Source: Bdellovibrionales bacterium (lineage in GTDB: Bacteria; Bdellovibrionota; Bdellovibrionia; Bdellovibrionales; UBA1609). From it: DNA of 64,000 nucleotides. The stretch is taken from positions 1 through 64,000 of the forward strand of contig JAHBUX010000002.1 in NCBI GenBank assembly GCA_019637855.1, written 5' to 3'. The position numbers and the translations under genes were made by a program. The notes beneath the pieces were generated by a model. It had not been told where the DNA came from and ran no database searches. It saw nothing but the letters and a program-made list of their open reading frames with translations. Shown here piece by piece: positions 44,884 through 52,950 of this stretch. Every line of letters starts with the position of its first letter. Within the stretch, counting starts at the first letter, position 1.

Positions 44884-46680
44884 TCAGTTCGGGCAAGTGT
44901 ACTTGATCGTCACCTGCGTATTTTCTGGTAGCGCTGGATTAAACTTCAACTGGTCTCCTGTGCGGGTCACTGTAGTGGTAAAGGATGGATTGAATGTCAC
45001 TATTGGGTTGTCGAGGGGCACGCATTGCAGCTGAATTCCGGGCATGCTATTCACCACGCGGTCTTTGATCAGCTTCATGTTGTTGCCGTAGTCGCTATCG
45101 CAGATGCTGGCGATCTGCCCATTGGTTTTGTTGGCCACTTGAGCCAGCAATACGCCTGGGAATGAAGGACTTGATTGCGAATCCTGTTGGGCTTCGCAGG
45201 CCGCGTCGCCCGGTTTCACGATGATGCTGTTCCAAATGAACGGTTTCACAAAACCGCTCGAGTCGAACACGCTGTGCACATAGTTGATCAAAGTGTCAGG
45301 CATGTTCTCATTGGTCAGAGGTTTGTACTGAGCTTGGCTCAACGAGGCATTGCCGCCAACGCTGCGTTCATCTTCATCCGAGATCGCAATCACCGTCAGC
45401 GTGGATTTGTCGCGGAAGCAGCCAGCGTTGGAGGCGCCCGAGTTGGGGCCGAAGTCTTTGATCATCAGGTACGTGGATTTGATCGGCTGCTCGTCCGAGC
45501 TGTATTCCGCTCCGAGCGCGTCCACAGTATTCTTAAACACGGTGTCTTTATTGGCGGTATTTTTATTCAACACGAATTGGCCGCTGGTCCAACGAACCGG
45601 GCTGCCTTTGTAGTAATTCACGTCGGTTGTCGTTAAACAGATTTGGTAGTCGATGTTCAAGGCATCCAGATCGTTTACAAACTGAATCAGTCGACTGGCC
45701 AGTTTGTTCTGGTCTTCTTTCATCGAGGCTGAGTCATCCACGACCAGAATGACGTCCAACAGGTTTTGTGCGGGCGTGACCGTCGCGGTTTGATTTACGG
45801 GTGTGCCTCCCGCCGGGCAGTCTTTCTCTTTGCATGTCTCTTGCGTCGATGGCTTGGCCGTGGCGGCGCAATAGGCAGCGTCGACATAGGCCCCATCGTT
45901 ACGTTTACAGGCGACCGAGCGTGTGCGAATTCCAGGTCCACAATCTTTTGAGCACACCGACCAGGGCTGTGGTTCCCAGGCATAGGTGTAGGGGGTCGGC
46001 GGGCAAGTTTCTTCACCGCAAGTACGGGTGGTGCTTGGTTTTGGCGCGGGACAGAAGCTGTCTGCGACCGTCGAACCATCGCTTTTTTTGCAGGTCACGG
46101 TATCGGTGGCAGTGCCGCCTCCGCACTGAACGGAGCAGGCGCCGGGTTTTACGTCCCACGCGTAAGTGGCCGTGCCGCCACAAACATCGGTGTTGCAAGT
46201 GGCGGAAGTGGCGGGTTTGGGGGAAGAACAGAAGCTATCCGCCACAGTCGTGCCGCTTGAGTTGTTTTGGCAGAGCACGGTGCGCGCCTTCGTACCGCCG
46301 CCGCAGGTTTTGCTGCAGGTGCCGTAGTCGCCGATGTTCCAGCTGTAGGTCGACGAAGTGCAAGCTTGCATTTGGCAAGAGCGTACTCCGGTGGGGCGCG
46401 TGCCGTTGCAGTAGCTATCCGACACGGTCACGCCGTCGGAGGTGCGACGACATTCCGTGGGCGCGATTTGCGAGCCGCCGCCGCACGGCTTGGAGCACAT
46501 GCCGTAGTCGCCGGTGTACCAGTAGTACGTTTCATTACCGCCGCCGGGAGGGCAGTTGCTATTGCCTTCACAGGTCTTGCCGCCGGTGCCGTCGCCTGTC
46601 GGCGAGCGGAAGTCCACCTTGGAGCATGAACCAGTGACAACCACCATAGCGAGCAGTAAGAGCGCATGAATGAAACGCAT
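44884..46680 (-). CDS. Lipoprotein with four thrombospondin type-1 repeats and a vWA domain
   Basis: 598 aa; GGGGGACC precedes the ATG. Lipobox TGSC, lipidated C19. Four repeats of about 60 aa each have six cysteines: 62/66/77/91/102/107, 122/126/137/151/162/167, 182/186/197/210/221/226 and 243/247/258/271/283/288. Each has a Trp (54, 114, 175, 235) before CSxxCGGG or CSxxCGPG, and a KP or RP before the fifth Cys, the layout of TSR group 1. The vWA domain starts near 308 with MIDAS D315, S317, S319 (VVDDSASM). The C-terminus matches the Ig/vWA lipoprotein at 23058. Probable outer surface adhesin; binding partner unknown. Confidence 0.9.
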   Translation of the reverse strand: MRFIHALLLLAMVVVTGSCSKVDFRSPTGDGTGGKTCEGNSNCPPGGGNETYYWYTGDYGMCSKPCGGGSQIAPTECRRTSDGVTVSDSYCNGTRPTGVRSCQMQACTSSTYSWNIGDYGTCSKTCGGGTKARTVLCQNNSSGTTVADSFCSSPKPATSATCNTDVCGGTATYAWDVKPGACSVQCGGGTATDTVTCKKSDGSTVADSFCPAPKPSTTRTCGEETCPPTPYTYAWEPQPWSVCSKDCGPGIRTRSVACKRNDGAYVDAAYCAATAKPSTQETCKEKDCPAGGTPVNQTATVTPAQNLLDVILVVDDSASMKEDQNKLASRLIQFVNDLDALNIDYQICLTTTDVNYYKGSPVRWTSGQFVLNKNTANKDTVFKNTVDALGAEYSSDEQPIKSTYLMIKDFGPNSGASNAGCFRDKSTLTVIAISDEDERSVGGNASLSQAQYKPLTNENMPDTLINYVHSVFDSSGFVKPFIWNSIIVKPGDAACEAQQDSQSSPSFPGVLLAQVANKTNGQIASICDSDYGNNMKLIKDRVVNSMPGIQLQCVPLDNPIVTFNPSFTTTVTRTGDQLKFNPALPENTQVTIKYTCPN

Positions 46681-46794
46681 ATATAGGTCCCCCTAAATAT
46701 GTTTTCGGTCTTTTTGAGACAGATATGGATGTGTTGTTAATAAGTCCGTGCTTTGGTCGAGCGCTTCTCCCGACCAAAGGCTAGAGGCCAGCGC

Positions 46795-47391
46795 CTAGTG
46801 GGAGAGGTGGCGGCGATAGGTCTCGCTGTAGTAAGGAGTGAGCAGCCGGTTGGTATGGTCGATGCCGAGTTTGAGATTCTTGCGCGAAGCAGGTTTCTCG
46901 GGGCTTTCAAAAAAGCCTAAGAAAGCGTTCGAGGACAGCAGCACCGAATCGGTAAGTTCCTTGAGTTCGTCGGCGGAAGCTTCCCCGCGCATCCACCCCG
47001 CCTTGCGCCACTGTATATAATTTAACTTTAGTAGGCGGAAGCAGCGATTCAGATGCCCCTTCCATAGGCGCGACAATGCAGGGTCCTGACGTCGTAGGTG
47101 ATACATTTCGCGATGAAAGAAACGAAATGTCCAAAAAACTTCGAAGGCCTGTTGCAAGAATGCGAAAGGCGCCAGGTTCTGTTTGGGATCCCAGGCGCGA
47201 TAAGTTTCCGTGCGCAAACGGTCAAACAGCTCGCGAATAATTTGCTCTTTGTCATCGAAGTGAAAGTACAGATTCCCGGGACTGATCTTCAAGTGCCTGG
47301 CAATATGATTGGTCGTGATGTCGATGGTTCCCGATTGATTGAAGAGATCAATACTGGCGTCAAGAATGCGCTGGCGGTTACCTGTTTTCAT
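46795..47391 (-). CDS. TetR family transcriptional regulator
   Basis: 198 aa, GGAGGG before the ATG at 47389-47391. Helix-turn-helix RQRILDASIDLFNQSGTIDITTNHIARHLKISPGNLYFHFDDKEQIIRELF matches the TetR N-terminal domain (shown in parts). The ligand-binding half is helical. It lies 115 bp upstream of the TSR/vWA gene on the same strand and could regulate it; no palindromic operator was seen in the gap. Target and ligand unknown. Confidence 0.9.
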   Translation of the reverse strand: MKTGNRQRILDASIDLFNQSGTIDITTNHIARHLKISPGNLYFHFDDKEQIIRELFDRLRTETYRAWDPKQNLAPFAFLQQAFEVFWTFRFFHREMYHLRRQDPALSRLWKGHLNRCFRLLKLNYIQWRKAGWMRGEASADELKELTDSVLLSSNAFLGFFESPEKPASRKNLKLGIDHTNRLLTPYYSETYRRHLSH

Positions 47392-47488
47392 TTACCCTCC
47401 GCAACGTAGAGCCCTGACTCTAAGTACCGAGTGTAAACGGGGGCGACAAGCAAAATCGCCACTCCGACGCAGCAATAGAGCTCAAGCT

Positions 47489-48073
47489 CTATTTAGGGGT
47501 GGGGCAGTTTTCCGCTTGCAGCTGGGTGATGAAATCGTAATGTGTGTTCTCGGCGCCGCTTGAAGTGGTGAAGTGGCCGCGATAAGCCAGGCGCCCGTCT
47601 GTGCCGAACACCAGCCCGAACGGCACGGCTCTCCACTCCTCGAAAATCAGAGCGTCCGTTTTGTTGCGAGTCCGCACCAGAGCGTAATAGTCTTTATCAA
47701 GATAGATGGCTTGCGCCGCCTCCATGGGAATGCCGAAACCGGGCAGTTCTTCGCGCATGAACTTGTCAAAAGTTTTGCGATCCTCGATCCCCTCCTTGCG
47801 GTAGGCGATCAGAAACAAATGCACTTTGTCTTTGTTCCATGTGCCGTTCTGAAAGAACGATCCGATGCGCCTGAGATCTTCTTTGCAAAACGGGCAGTTG
47901 ATGCGCATCAAGCGCACGACCACGACTTTGCCCGGCGCGGGTTGGAAGTTGAGTGGCTCCAAATCGGCGGCCTTTACCGGCGTGTCCTCACACTTTGCGG
48001 CCAGAATCGTCGGTTTAGGTGCGGAGCTACAAGCGCTGAGAAGAAAAACGGCGAGTAGAATGAGCGGGCGCAT
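47489..48073 (-). CDS. Thioredoxin-fold lipoprotein (TlpA/ResA-like)
   Basis: 194 aa. Signal with lipobox LLSAC (C15). Thioredoxin-like fold with the redox motif INCPFCKEDLRRI near residue 58, then VHLFLIAYRKEGIEDRK. AVPFGLVFGTDGRLAYRGHF supplies the cis-Pro region. An additional Cys is near the C-terminus (AENCPTP). Probably a periplasmic thiol-disulphide exchange protein tethered to a membrane. AGAGGT precedes the ATG. Confidence 0.85.
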   Translation of the reverse strand: MRPLILLAVFLLSACSSAPKPTILAAKCEDTPVKAADLEPLNFQPAPGKVVVVRLMRINCPFCKEDLRRIGSFFQNGTWNKDKVHLFLIAYRKEGIEDRKTFDKFMREELPGFGIPMEAAQAIYLDKDYYALVRTRNKTDALIFEEWRAVPFGLVFGTDGRLAYRGHFTTSSGAENTHYDFITQLQAENCPTPK

Positions 48074-48085
48074 GGGACCTCTTTT

Positions 48086-49204
48086 TCACGACCAATATTT
48101 GGCCAACATAAAAACGGAGCTGAACAGGCGCTTCCATAAGGGTAAGTGTGACCAGCTGCTACTGTCAAAAGGTTGTGACATTCTCTGATCTTCGACAAAG
48201 CCGTCGAGTATGCGCTGACGATTGTCCTCGTGAGTGATGACCACGTCCATCTCTAAGTCATGCAGAAAACTGCGGTGATTGAGATTGGTCGAACCCACGC
48301 TGATCCAGTCGTCGGCGATAAACAGCTTTTGATGTGAGAAGCGTGGTTCATAGACATACACTTTGACGCCTTTTTTGCACAGTCCGCGCAACAGAGGGAC
48401 ACTCATCCACTTCATGATCCACACGTCGTTCTTGCTCGGAATGATCAAGCGCACATCCAATCCTTGGCGCGCTCTCCGAACGAGCAGACGGTACAGATGG
48501 CCGACTGGTACGAAGTAGGGAGTGGCGAGCCACACTCTTTGTGTGGCCTTTTTGATGCGAGTCACATGCTCCAAGCGGGTACGGCGTTTATGCAGGAAGG
48601 AGTCGTTCAAGAGCAAAAGTTTAGGGCTGCGGGCCGGCCAGTTGAGCGCCGTCCATCCGCGCCAGGCGCGATTGAAGGCGCGAAAGGCATAGCGAATATC
48701 GGGACCACGTACGCATACGCCAGTGTCCTTCCAGGCCTCATCGCCGTGGACTTCGCGCAAGTGCACGTCCGAAACATTGAAGCTGCCGACCCAAAGTTCG
48801 TTCTTGTCGAGCAAACAGAATTTGCGGTGATTGCCGCGGTTCATTTGTCGCAAGCGCAGGGCCAGACGCTGCCACAGGCTGGCCGGATCGCCGGGCAAAC
48901 GTTTGATGATCCACGGAAAGACGCGGAAGAAACGCACGCGCGCGCCGCTTTGCCGCAAGCGCGGCCAATAGTCGTCCACAAAACCAGGTGAACCCAGGCC
49001 GTCGACGATCAGGCGCACGCGCACGCCTCGCCCAGCAGCCGCACAAAGTGCGGTCACCAAGCGATCGGCCAAAACGCCGCGTTCGAAAATATAGGATTCC
49101 ATTTCAATACTGGTCGAAGAATTTTCGATAGAGCGAAGGAGACCGGCGAAGTAGTCATCGCCGGTCGTATAGAGTGTTTCCTTCTCCCACTTCAGACTAT
49201 CCAT
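48086..49204 (-). CDS. Phospholipase D / cardiolipin synthase family protein
   Basis: 372 aa. Two HKD motifs: NHRKFCLLDKNELWVGSFNVSD near residue 125 and FSHQKLFIADDWISVGSTNLNHRS near 295, giving the paired active site. YIFERGVLADRLVTAL precedes the first. There is no N-terminal membrane segment, unlike the long E. coli ClsA, so it is closer to ClsB. It likely joins phosphatidylglycerols or acts on other phospholipids. The ATG at 49202-49204 lacks a ribosome site and lies in a 9-bp hairpin. Confidence 0.92.
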   Translation of the reverse strand: MDSLKWEKETLYTTGDDYFAGLLRSIENSSTSIEMESYIFERGVLADRLVTALCAAAGRGVRVRLIVDGLGSPGFVDDYWPRLRQSGARVRFFRVFPWIIKRLPGDPASLWQRLALRLRQMNRGNHRKFCLLDKNELWVGSFNVSDVHLREVHGDEAWKDTGVCVRGPDIRYAFRAFNRAWRGWTALNWPARSPKLLLLNDSFLHKRRTRLEHVTRIKKATQRVWLATPYFVPVGHLYRLLVRRARQGLDVRLIIPSKNDVWIMKWMSVPLLRGLCKKGVKVYVYEPRFSHQKLFIADDWISVGSTNLNHRSFLHDLEMDVVITHEDNRQRILDGFVEDQRMSQPFDSSSWSHLPLWKRLFSSVFMLAKYWS

Positions 49205-49216
49205 AGGGGATAGTCT
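49194..49216 (-). promoter_or_regulatory. Hairpin containing the PLD gene start codon
   Basis: AGACTATCC-ATAGG-GGATAGTCT on the plus strand, a perfect 9-bp stem with a 5-base loop. The start codon of the PLD gene bridges loop and arm. It lies just after the stop of the XRE/PAS gene and could double as its terminator. Confidence 0.45.
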
Positions 49217-49225
49217 AGTGTGTGG

Positions 49226-49942
49226 TTAGACCGCTTTCAATTGCGGATAGAGTTCCATGAACTGTTGATAACCGTTCAGGATCTCTTTTAGACGATGTCC
49301 TTCTTCGTCGAGCGTCTTGCGATCGAAAAAGATGCAGTGAAGCTGTTCATCGACGCCATTGGCATCCTGCTTAGCTTTCACGACCGCCATCATCGGGATC
49401 GGGAAGGCCGGAGGTTGCGTACGGAACGTAACGATAAACGGTTTGGACACCTGCTCGGCAACGTGATGCTTGATCAGTTCATCAAATTGCGAGGCACTCT
49501 CGTTGATCAGCAAGTTTTGAATGGGCTTGCCGTTCAAATCGGGAGCGGACCTGTACCCCAACGTCTTAAACAACTTTTCATTGATCTGTTCGATCATCTT
49601 AGTGCGGCAATTGATCACCACGAAGCCGGCGTGTCCGCCTTCAACGAAGTGGTGAAAAAGCGCGCCCCAGTTGTCATGGGCGTTGGTGTCCTTGAACCCG
49701 GAGAGCAAATCCAAGCAGGCGTCCAAGTTAAAAGGGCGGCTGACCTTGTCCAGGTTATAGAACTTGACCAGCTTCATTAGGGTATCGAGACGCAGGTTGA
49801 TCTTGCCGCCCTCGATGTTTTGATAGTGCCGGTAATCGATACGCATGTTCTGCGCCGCGGTTACTTGCGACAGGCCCATCTGCTTACGCGTCTGCTTGAG
49901 CGTTCGTCCGAATTCTTTTAAGAACTGCTCCATTTCCATCAT
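49226..49942 (-). CDS. XRE-type regulator with PAS-like sensor domain
   Basis: 238 aa; GGGGCCTAAA precedes the ATG. The N-terminal helix-turn-helix is FGRTLKQTRKQMGLSQVTAAQNMRIDYRHYQNIEGGK (in parts), the lambda-repressor-like XRE fold. Residues about 95-215 resemble a PAS domain (GFVVINCRTKMIEQINEKLFKTLGYRSAPDLNGKPIQNLL). It is likely a one-component DNA-binding sensor. The PLD gene follows 21 bp downstream. Ligand unknown. Confidence 0.85.
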   Translation of the reverse strand: MMEMEQFLKEFGRTLKQTRKQMGLSQVTAAQNMRIDYRHYQNIEGGKINLRLDTLMKLVKFYNLDKVSRPFNLDACLDLLSGFKDTNAHDNWGALFHHFVEGGHAGFVVINCRTKMIEQINEKLFKTLGYRSAPDLNGKPIQNLLINESASQFDELIKHHVAEQVSKPFIVTFRTQPPAFPIPMMAVVKAKQDANGVDEQLHCIFFDRKTLDEEGHRLKEILNGYQQFMELYPQLKAV

Positions 49943-50250
49943 TTTAGGCCCCTTGTTTAAGGTTTCTTGAACACATTTTTAGTCCCATTTTCCTTTGATT
50001 TCAATAGGTTCCCTCTTAATAAAAATTCATGACTACAAATTCCTAAACAAAACAGGGGCTTAACCAAACGTATTAAATTGGACACGGTGAGTATAGCGAA
50101 AGAAACACTGTTACCTAACTAACGGCGGCATAAAGACGCGTAGACCTTAGACGGTGCCCAGAAAGTTTCCAGCCGCGACTACGGTATTTGGTTCCCGGGC
50201 GGGCGCGGGCTTGCATCCTTGGAGGGCGAGGGGTTCTTGTGGGGTGGGAA
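49943..50250. other. Intergenic region between divergent genes
   Basis: About 308 bp. Bases 49950-50110 are AT-rich and probably hold the promoters of the XRE/PAS gene and the TPR/winged-helix gene. Bases 50180-50250 are G-rich. No consensus sigma-70 pair, repeat or RNA structure was convincing. Confidence 0.4.
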
Positions 50251-51762
50251 ATGGGAACGGGTATGGGTAATGGGTATGCGCTCAATGCTGAGACACTGAT
50301 TAAAACCTGCGAACAACTGATCCGAAACGGCCAGCCGCGCGAAGCGGCCCGGCGTTTAAGTCTGCTCAACACTCAAGATTTGCCACGCCCCGCGCGTGCG
50401 CCGCTGGCGGCTCTATGCCGGCGTTCGGGATTAAATCGTCTAGGTTTAAAGCTGCTCAATCCAGTGGTGCAGGTGGCCAGCCGTAATTATTTGGGGCCGG
50501 CCCGTCCACAAGAATTAGCTGAGTATGCCGCCTTGCTAGAGCGCAAAGGCGCGGTTAAGGAAGCATTGTTTATATTGAACGACATTGATGCCGCTCAAGT
50601 CCCGGCGGTCTATTTTCATCGCGCCTCCTGTTACACCGCTTTATGGGAGCCGGGTCGCGCGGCCGAGGCCCTGCAGGCTTTTTTGCTCTGTCCTTTGGAG
50701 CCCTATGCGCTTTTCATGGGCCGGGTTCATTTGGCGCAAGCCTTGGTCACACTCGAGGATTTCGAAAACGCCATGCCCTTGATCATGCGGAATATCGCTG
50801 AAGCCGTGGAGCAAGGCTACAATCGCCTTTTGGTCAGCTGCTATCATCTTAAGGCGCAGGTTCACGTGATGCGAGGTGAGTTCAAAGAGGCCCGCGTGGA
50901 GTTGGACCGAGCTTTGAAGGTCGCCCGCAGCGGCGCCGGCGATGCTTTGGATGAATTGATCGGCCGTAAATGGCGGGCGGTGATGAGTGCGCGCGAGCAA
51001 AATTGCGTGCAGCCCTTGCGTCTCTTTCGTGAGGAGGCCCTGCGCTTTGGCCACTGGGAAAGTGTGCGTGAAGCCGATCTCTATAGTTTAAAAGTGAAGT
51101 TTGAGCGTTCGCGTTTGGACCACCTTTTGTTTGGAACTCCGTTTGAGGCCTATCGCGAACATGTGCGCCGCGAGCTGAAGCACGGGCCTTCTTGTGGCCA
51201 AAGTGTATTCGGAAGCACGTCAGGCCCGCAGATCGATGTGTTTGCCGGCTCTTACTCCGCTGGGGTACGCGCCCCGACTCGCAAAGTGCGACAGCTGATA
51301 TCGATTTTGCTGCGTGATTTTTATCGCCCCTTTGGTGTGGGTGGGATGTTCGGCGGCCTTTTTCCGGAAGAGTGTTTCAATATCGTCTCTTCCCCGCATC
51401 GTGTGCACCAGGTGGTGTATCGTGCGCGGGCATGGCTTGCCGCTAACGGCATTCCCGCCGAGATCCGGGAGCATGAGGGTAAGTTCAGTCTGCGCTTGAC
51501 GGGGGAGTGCGGTTTTGTGGTTCCGTATGAAACCAAGCCGCTGAGTAAATCACTTTCGCTTTTAGCTGATCTGCATCGCCACTTCGGAGTGCAGGCCGAA
51601 TTCACTGCGGCGCAGGCGCGCCGACAGCTGGGATTGGCCCTGACGTCGTTTAATCGTTTGCTGAATGAGCTGCTGGCGCAAAAGCATGTGTTTAAGGTTG
51701 GTGGCGGGACCTATACGCGCTATTTATTGGCGGTGCCGCAGGCGGCCTCGCGGGCGGCCTGA
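50251..51762 (+). CDS. TPR protein with C-terminal winged-helix domains
   Basis: 503 aa from ATG 50251 (GGGTGGGAA before it; ATG 50263 possible). Residues 10-300 are helical pairs of TPR type (AAEALQAFLLCPLEPYALFMGRVHLAQALVTLEDFENAMPLI in parts). Residues about 355-430 look like an OmpR/SARP winged helix (LISILLRDFYRPFGVGGMFGGLFPEECFN and VVYRARAWLAANGIPAEIREHEGKFSLRL). A second small winged helix ends the protein (AQARRQLGLALTSFNRLL). Probably a DNA-binding regulator; target unknown. Confidence 0.7.
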   Translation: MGTGMGNGYALNAETLIKTCEQLIRNGQPREAARRLSLLNTQDLPRPARAPLAALCRRSGLNRLGLKLLNPVVQVASRNYLGPARPQELAEYAALLERKGAVKEALFILNDIDAAQVPAVYFHRASCYTALWEPGRAAEALQAFLLCPLEPYALFMGRVHLAQALVTLEDFENAMPLIMRNIAEAVEQGYNRLLVSCYHLKAQVHVMRGEFKEARVELDRALKVARSGAGDALDELIGRKWRAVMSAREQNCVQPLRLFREEALRFGHWESVREADLYSLKVKFERSRLDHLLFGTPFEAYREHVRRELKHGPSCGQSVFGSTSGPQIDVFAGSYSAGVRAPTRKVRQLISILLRDFYRPFGVGGMFGGLFPEECFNIVSSPHRVHQVVYRARAWLAANGIPAEIREHEGKFSLRLTGECGFVVPYETKPLSKSLSLLADLHRHFGVQAEFTAAQARRQLGLALTSFNRLLNELLAQKHVFKVGGGTYTRYLLAVPQAASRAA

Positions 51763-51903
51763 CTATCCTAAAATGTGATTCGTAAGATTCCGCGATTGGC
51801 GAGAAGCTAGATCTATAAGATCACCTCGGGCTCGGCGCGTAGCAGCCCTTGAACTTCTCGACCCAGTTCGAGGTACTAGGCGCGCCGGGCTCAAACCTTT
51901 TCT

Positions 51904-52848
51904 TTAAATCCGCGCGGACGAAGCGCGCTCGATACGATCCCAAATCGCTTCCCAATCCGGCCCTGAGTTGGCGGCGATCTGTTGCACGACAATCGCGCCC
52001 GGTTGCTCAGACAGCCGGCGGAACTCAGCGTATAAGGTACGAGCGGCGAGTTCGGGAGTGGCCGGCAGGATGAGGGTGTGAACGCGTTCAAGCGGTCGGC
52101 TTAAAGCGTGTTCGATGGGGGCTTTGTCCTCTGGGATAGGCCCGCGCACGATCACCACCGGATTGGTGGGCTGATAGTGCGCTTTTAAGTGGCCTGGTGA
52201 GGCTACGGAGTGCAATCGTTCGATTTCGACTTTGTATTTTGGTTCGAGTACGGCTTGTAGCTGCGCCCGACTCACTCCACCGGGACGAAGAATCCCGATC
52301 TTCCACGTGTCGCCTTGCCGCTGAGCTTGAATGACTGTGCTCTCAAGGCCGATTTCGCATGGCCCGCCGTCGACCACCGACACTTCGTCAACGAACTCAT
52401 CTTTGACGTCTTGTGCGCGCGTGGGACTGGTGCGGCCAAAGCGATTGGCTGAGGGACCGGCCAGAGGTACGCCCACTTGGCGAATGATCTCCAGCGCCAG
52501 TTGATGACGAGGGCAGCGCAGAGCCACCGTGTCCAAACCGGAAGTGATCAACGAGGACACCGCATCGGTTTTGGGTGCCACCAGTGTCAGAGGGCCCGGC
52601 CAGAAGGCGCGTGCCAGATCATCAAAGATCTCAGGCCATTCGGCGGTGAGCGCGCGAGCTTGCGCCAGCTCGGCCACATGTACGATCAGTGGATCAAAGA
52701 AAGGCCTTTGTTTCACGGCAAAGATTTGTCGCAGAGTTTGCTCGCGATCAATTCGCCCGGCCAGTCCATAAACCGTCTCAGTAGGGATGGCCACCACATC
52801 ACCGGCTCGCAAAGCCGCTACGGCCTCTTTCAAATCAACAATCGACAT
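51904..52848 (-). CDS. tsaC: L-threonylcarbamoyladenylate synthase (Sua5/TsaC)
   Basis: 314 aa from ATG 52846-52848. It makes threonylcarbamoyl-AMP for the t6A37 tRNA modification. YrdC domain: GDVVAIPTETVYGLAG, VKQRPFFDPLIVHV, LAGPSANRFGRTSPT. The protein has the extra C-terminal Sua5 domain (about residues 215-314), so it is the long Sua5 type. GTGGGG precedes the ATG. It is downstream of a perfect 57-nt palindrome. Confidence 0.93.
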   Translation of the reverse strand: MSIVDLKEAVAALRAGDVVAIPTETVYGLAGRIDREQTLRQIFAVKQRPFFDPLIVHVAELAQARALTAEWPEIFDDLARAFWPGPLTLVAPKTDAVSSLITSGLDTVALRCPRHQLALEIIRQVGVPLAGPSANRFGRTSPTRAQDVKDEFVDEVSVVDGGPCEIGLESTVIQAQRQGDTWKIGILRPGGVSRAQLQAVLEPKYKVEIERLHSVASPGHLKAHYQPTNPVVIVRGPIPEDKAPIEHALSRPLERVHTLILPATPELAARTLYAEFRRLSEQPGAIVVQQIAANSGPDWEAIWDRIERASSARI

Positions 52849-52891
52849 CCCCACAGGATATAGACGCCCCACCCCCGCTTTGTCGAGAGCT

Positions 52892-52948
52892 GTCCGAAGG
52901 TACCAGCTTCCTTTCCGATATTCGGAAAGGAAGCTGGTACCTTCGGAC
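52892..52948. terminator. Perfect 57-nt inverted repeat (27-bp arms, 3-nt loop)
   Basis: GTCCGAAGGTACCAGCTTCC... and its exact complement around TAT, lying 3 bp past the stop of the PIG-L gene and 44 bp before tsaC. Each arm is 27 bp with no mismatch, far longer than a usual terminator. No T-run follows on either strand. It may be a terminator, or a mobile/extragenic palindrome copy. Confidence 0.6.
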
Positions 52949-52950
52949 GC

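Noticed and set aside
45801-46637. 278-codon Arg/Cys-rich frame opposite the TSR gene
   Set aside because: It is a shadow of the repeated Cys/Gly codons of the TSR repeats, with no ribosome site.
51780-51900. GC-rich inverted arms around the end of tsaC as a structured RNA
   Set aside because: The arms (CTCGGCGCG and CGCGCCGGG) pair with a wobble over a long loop; this could be chance in GC-rich DNA.
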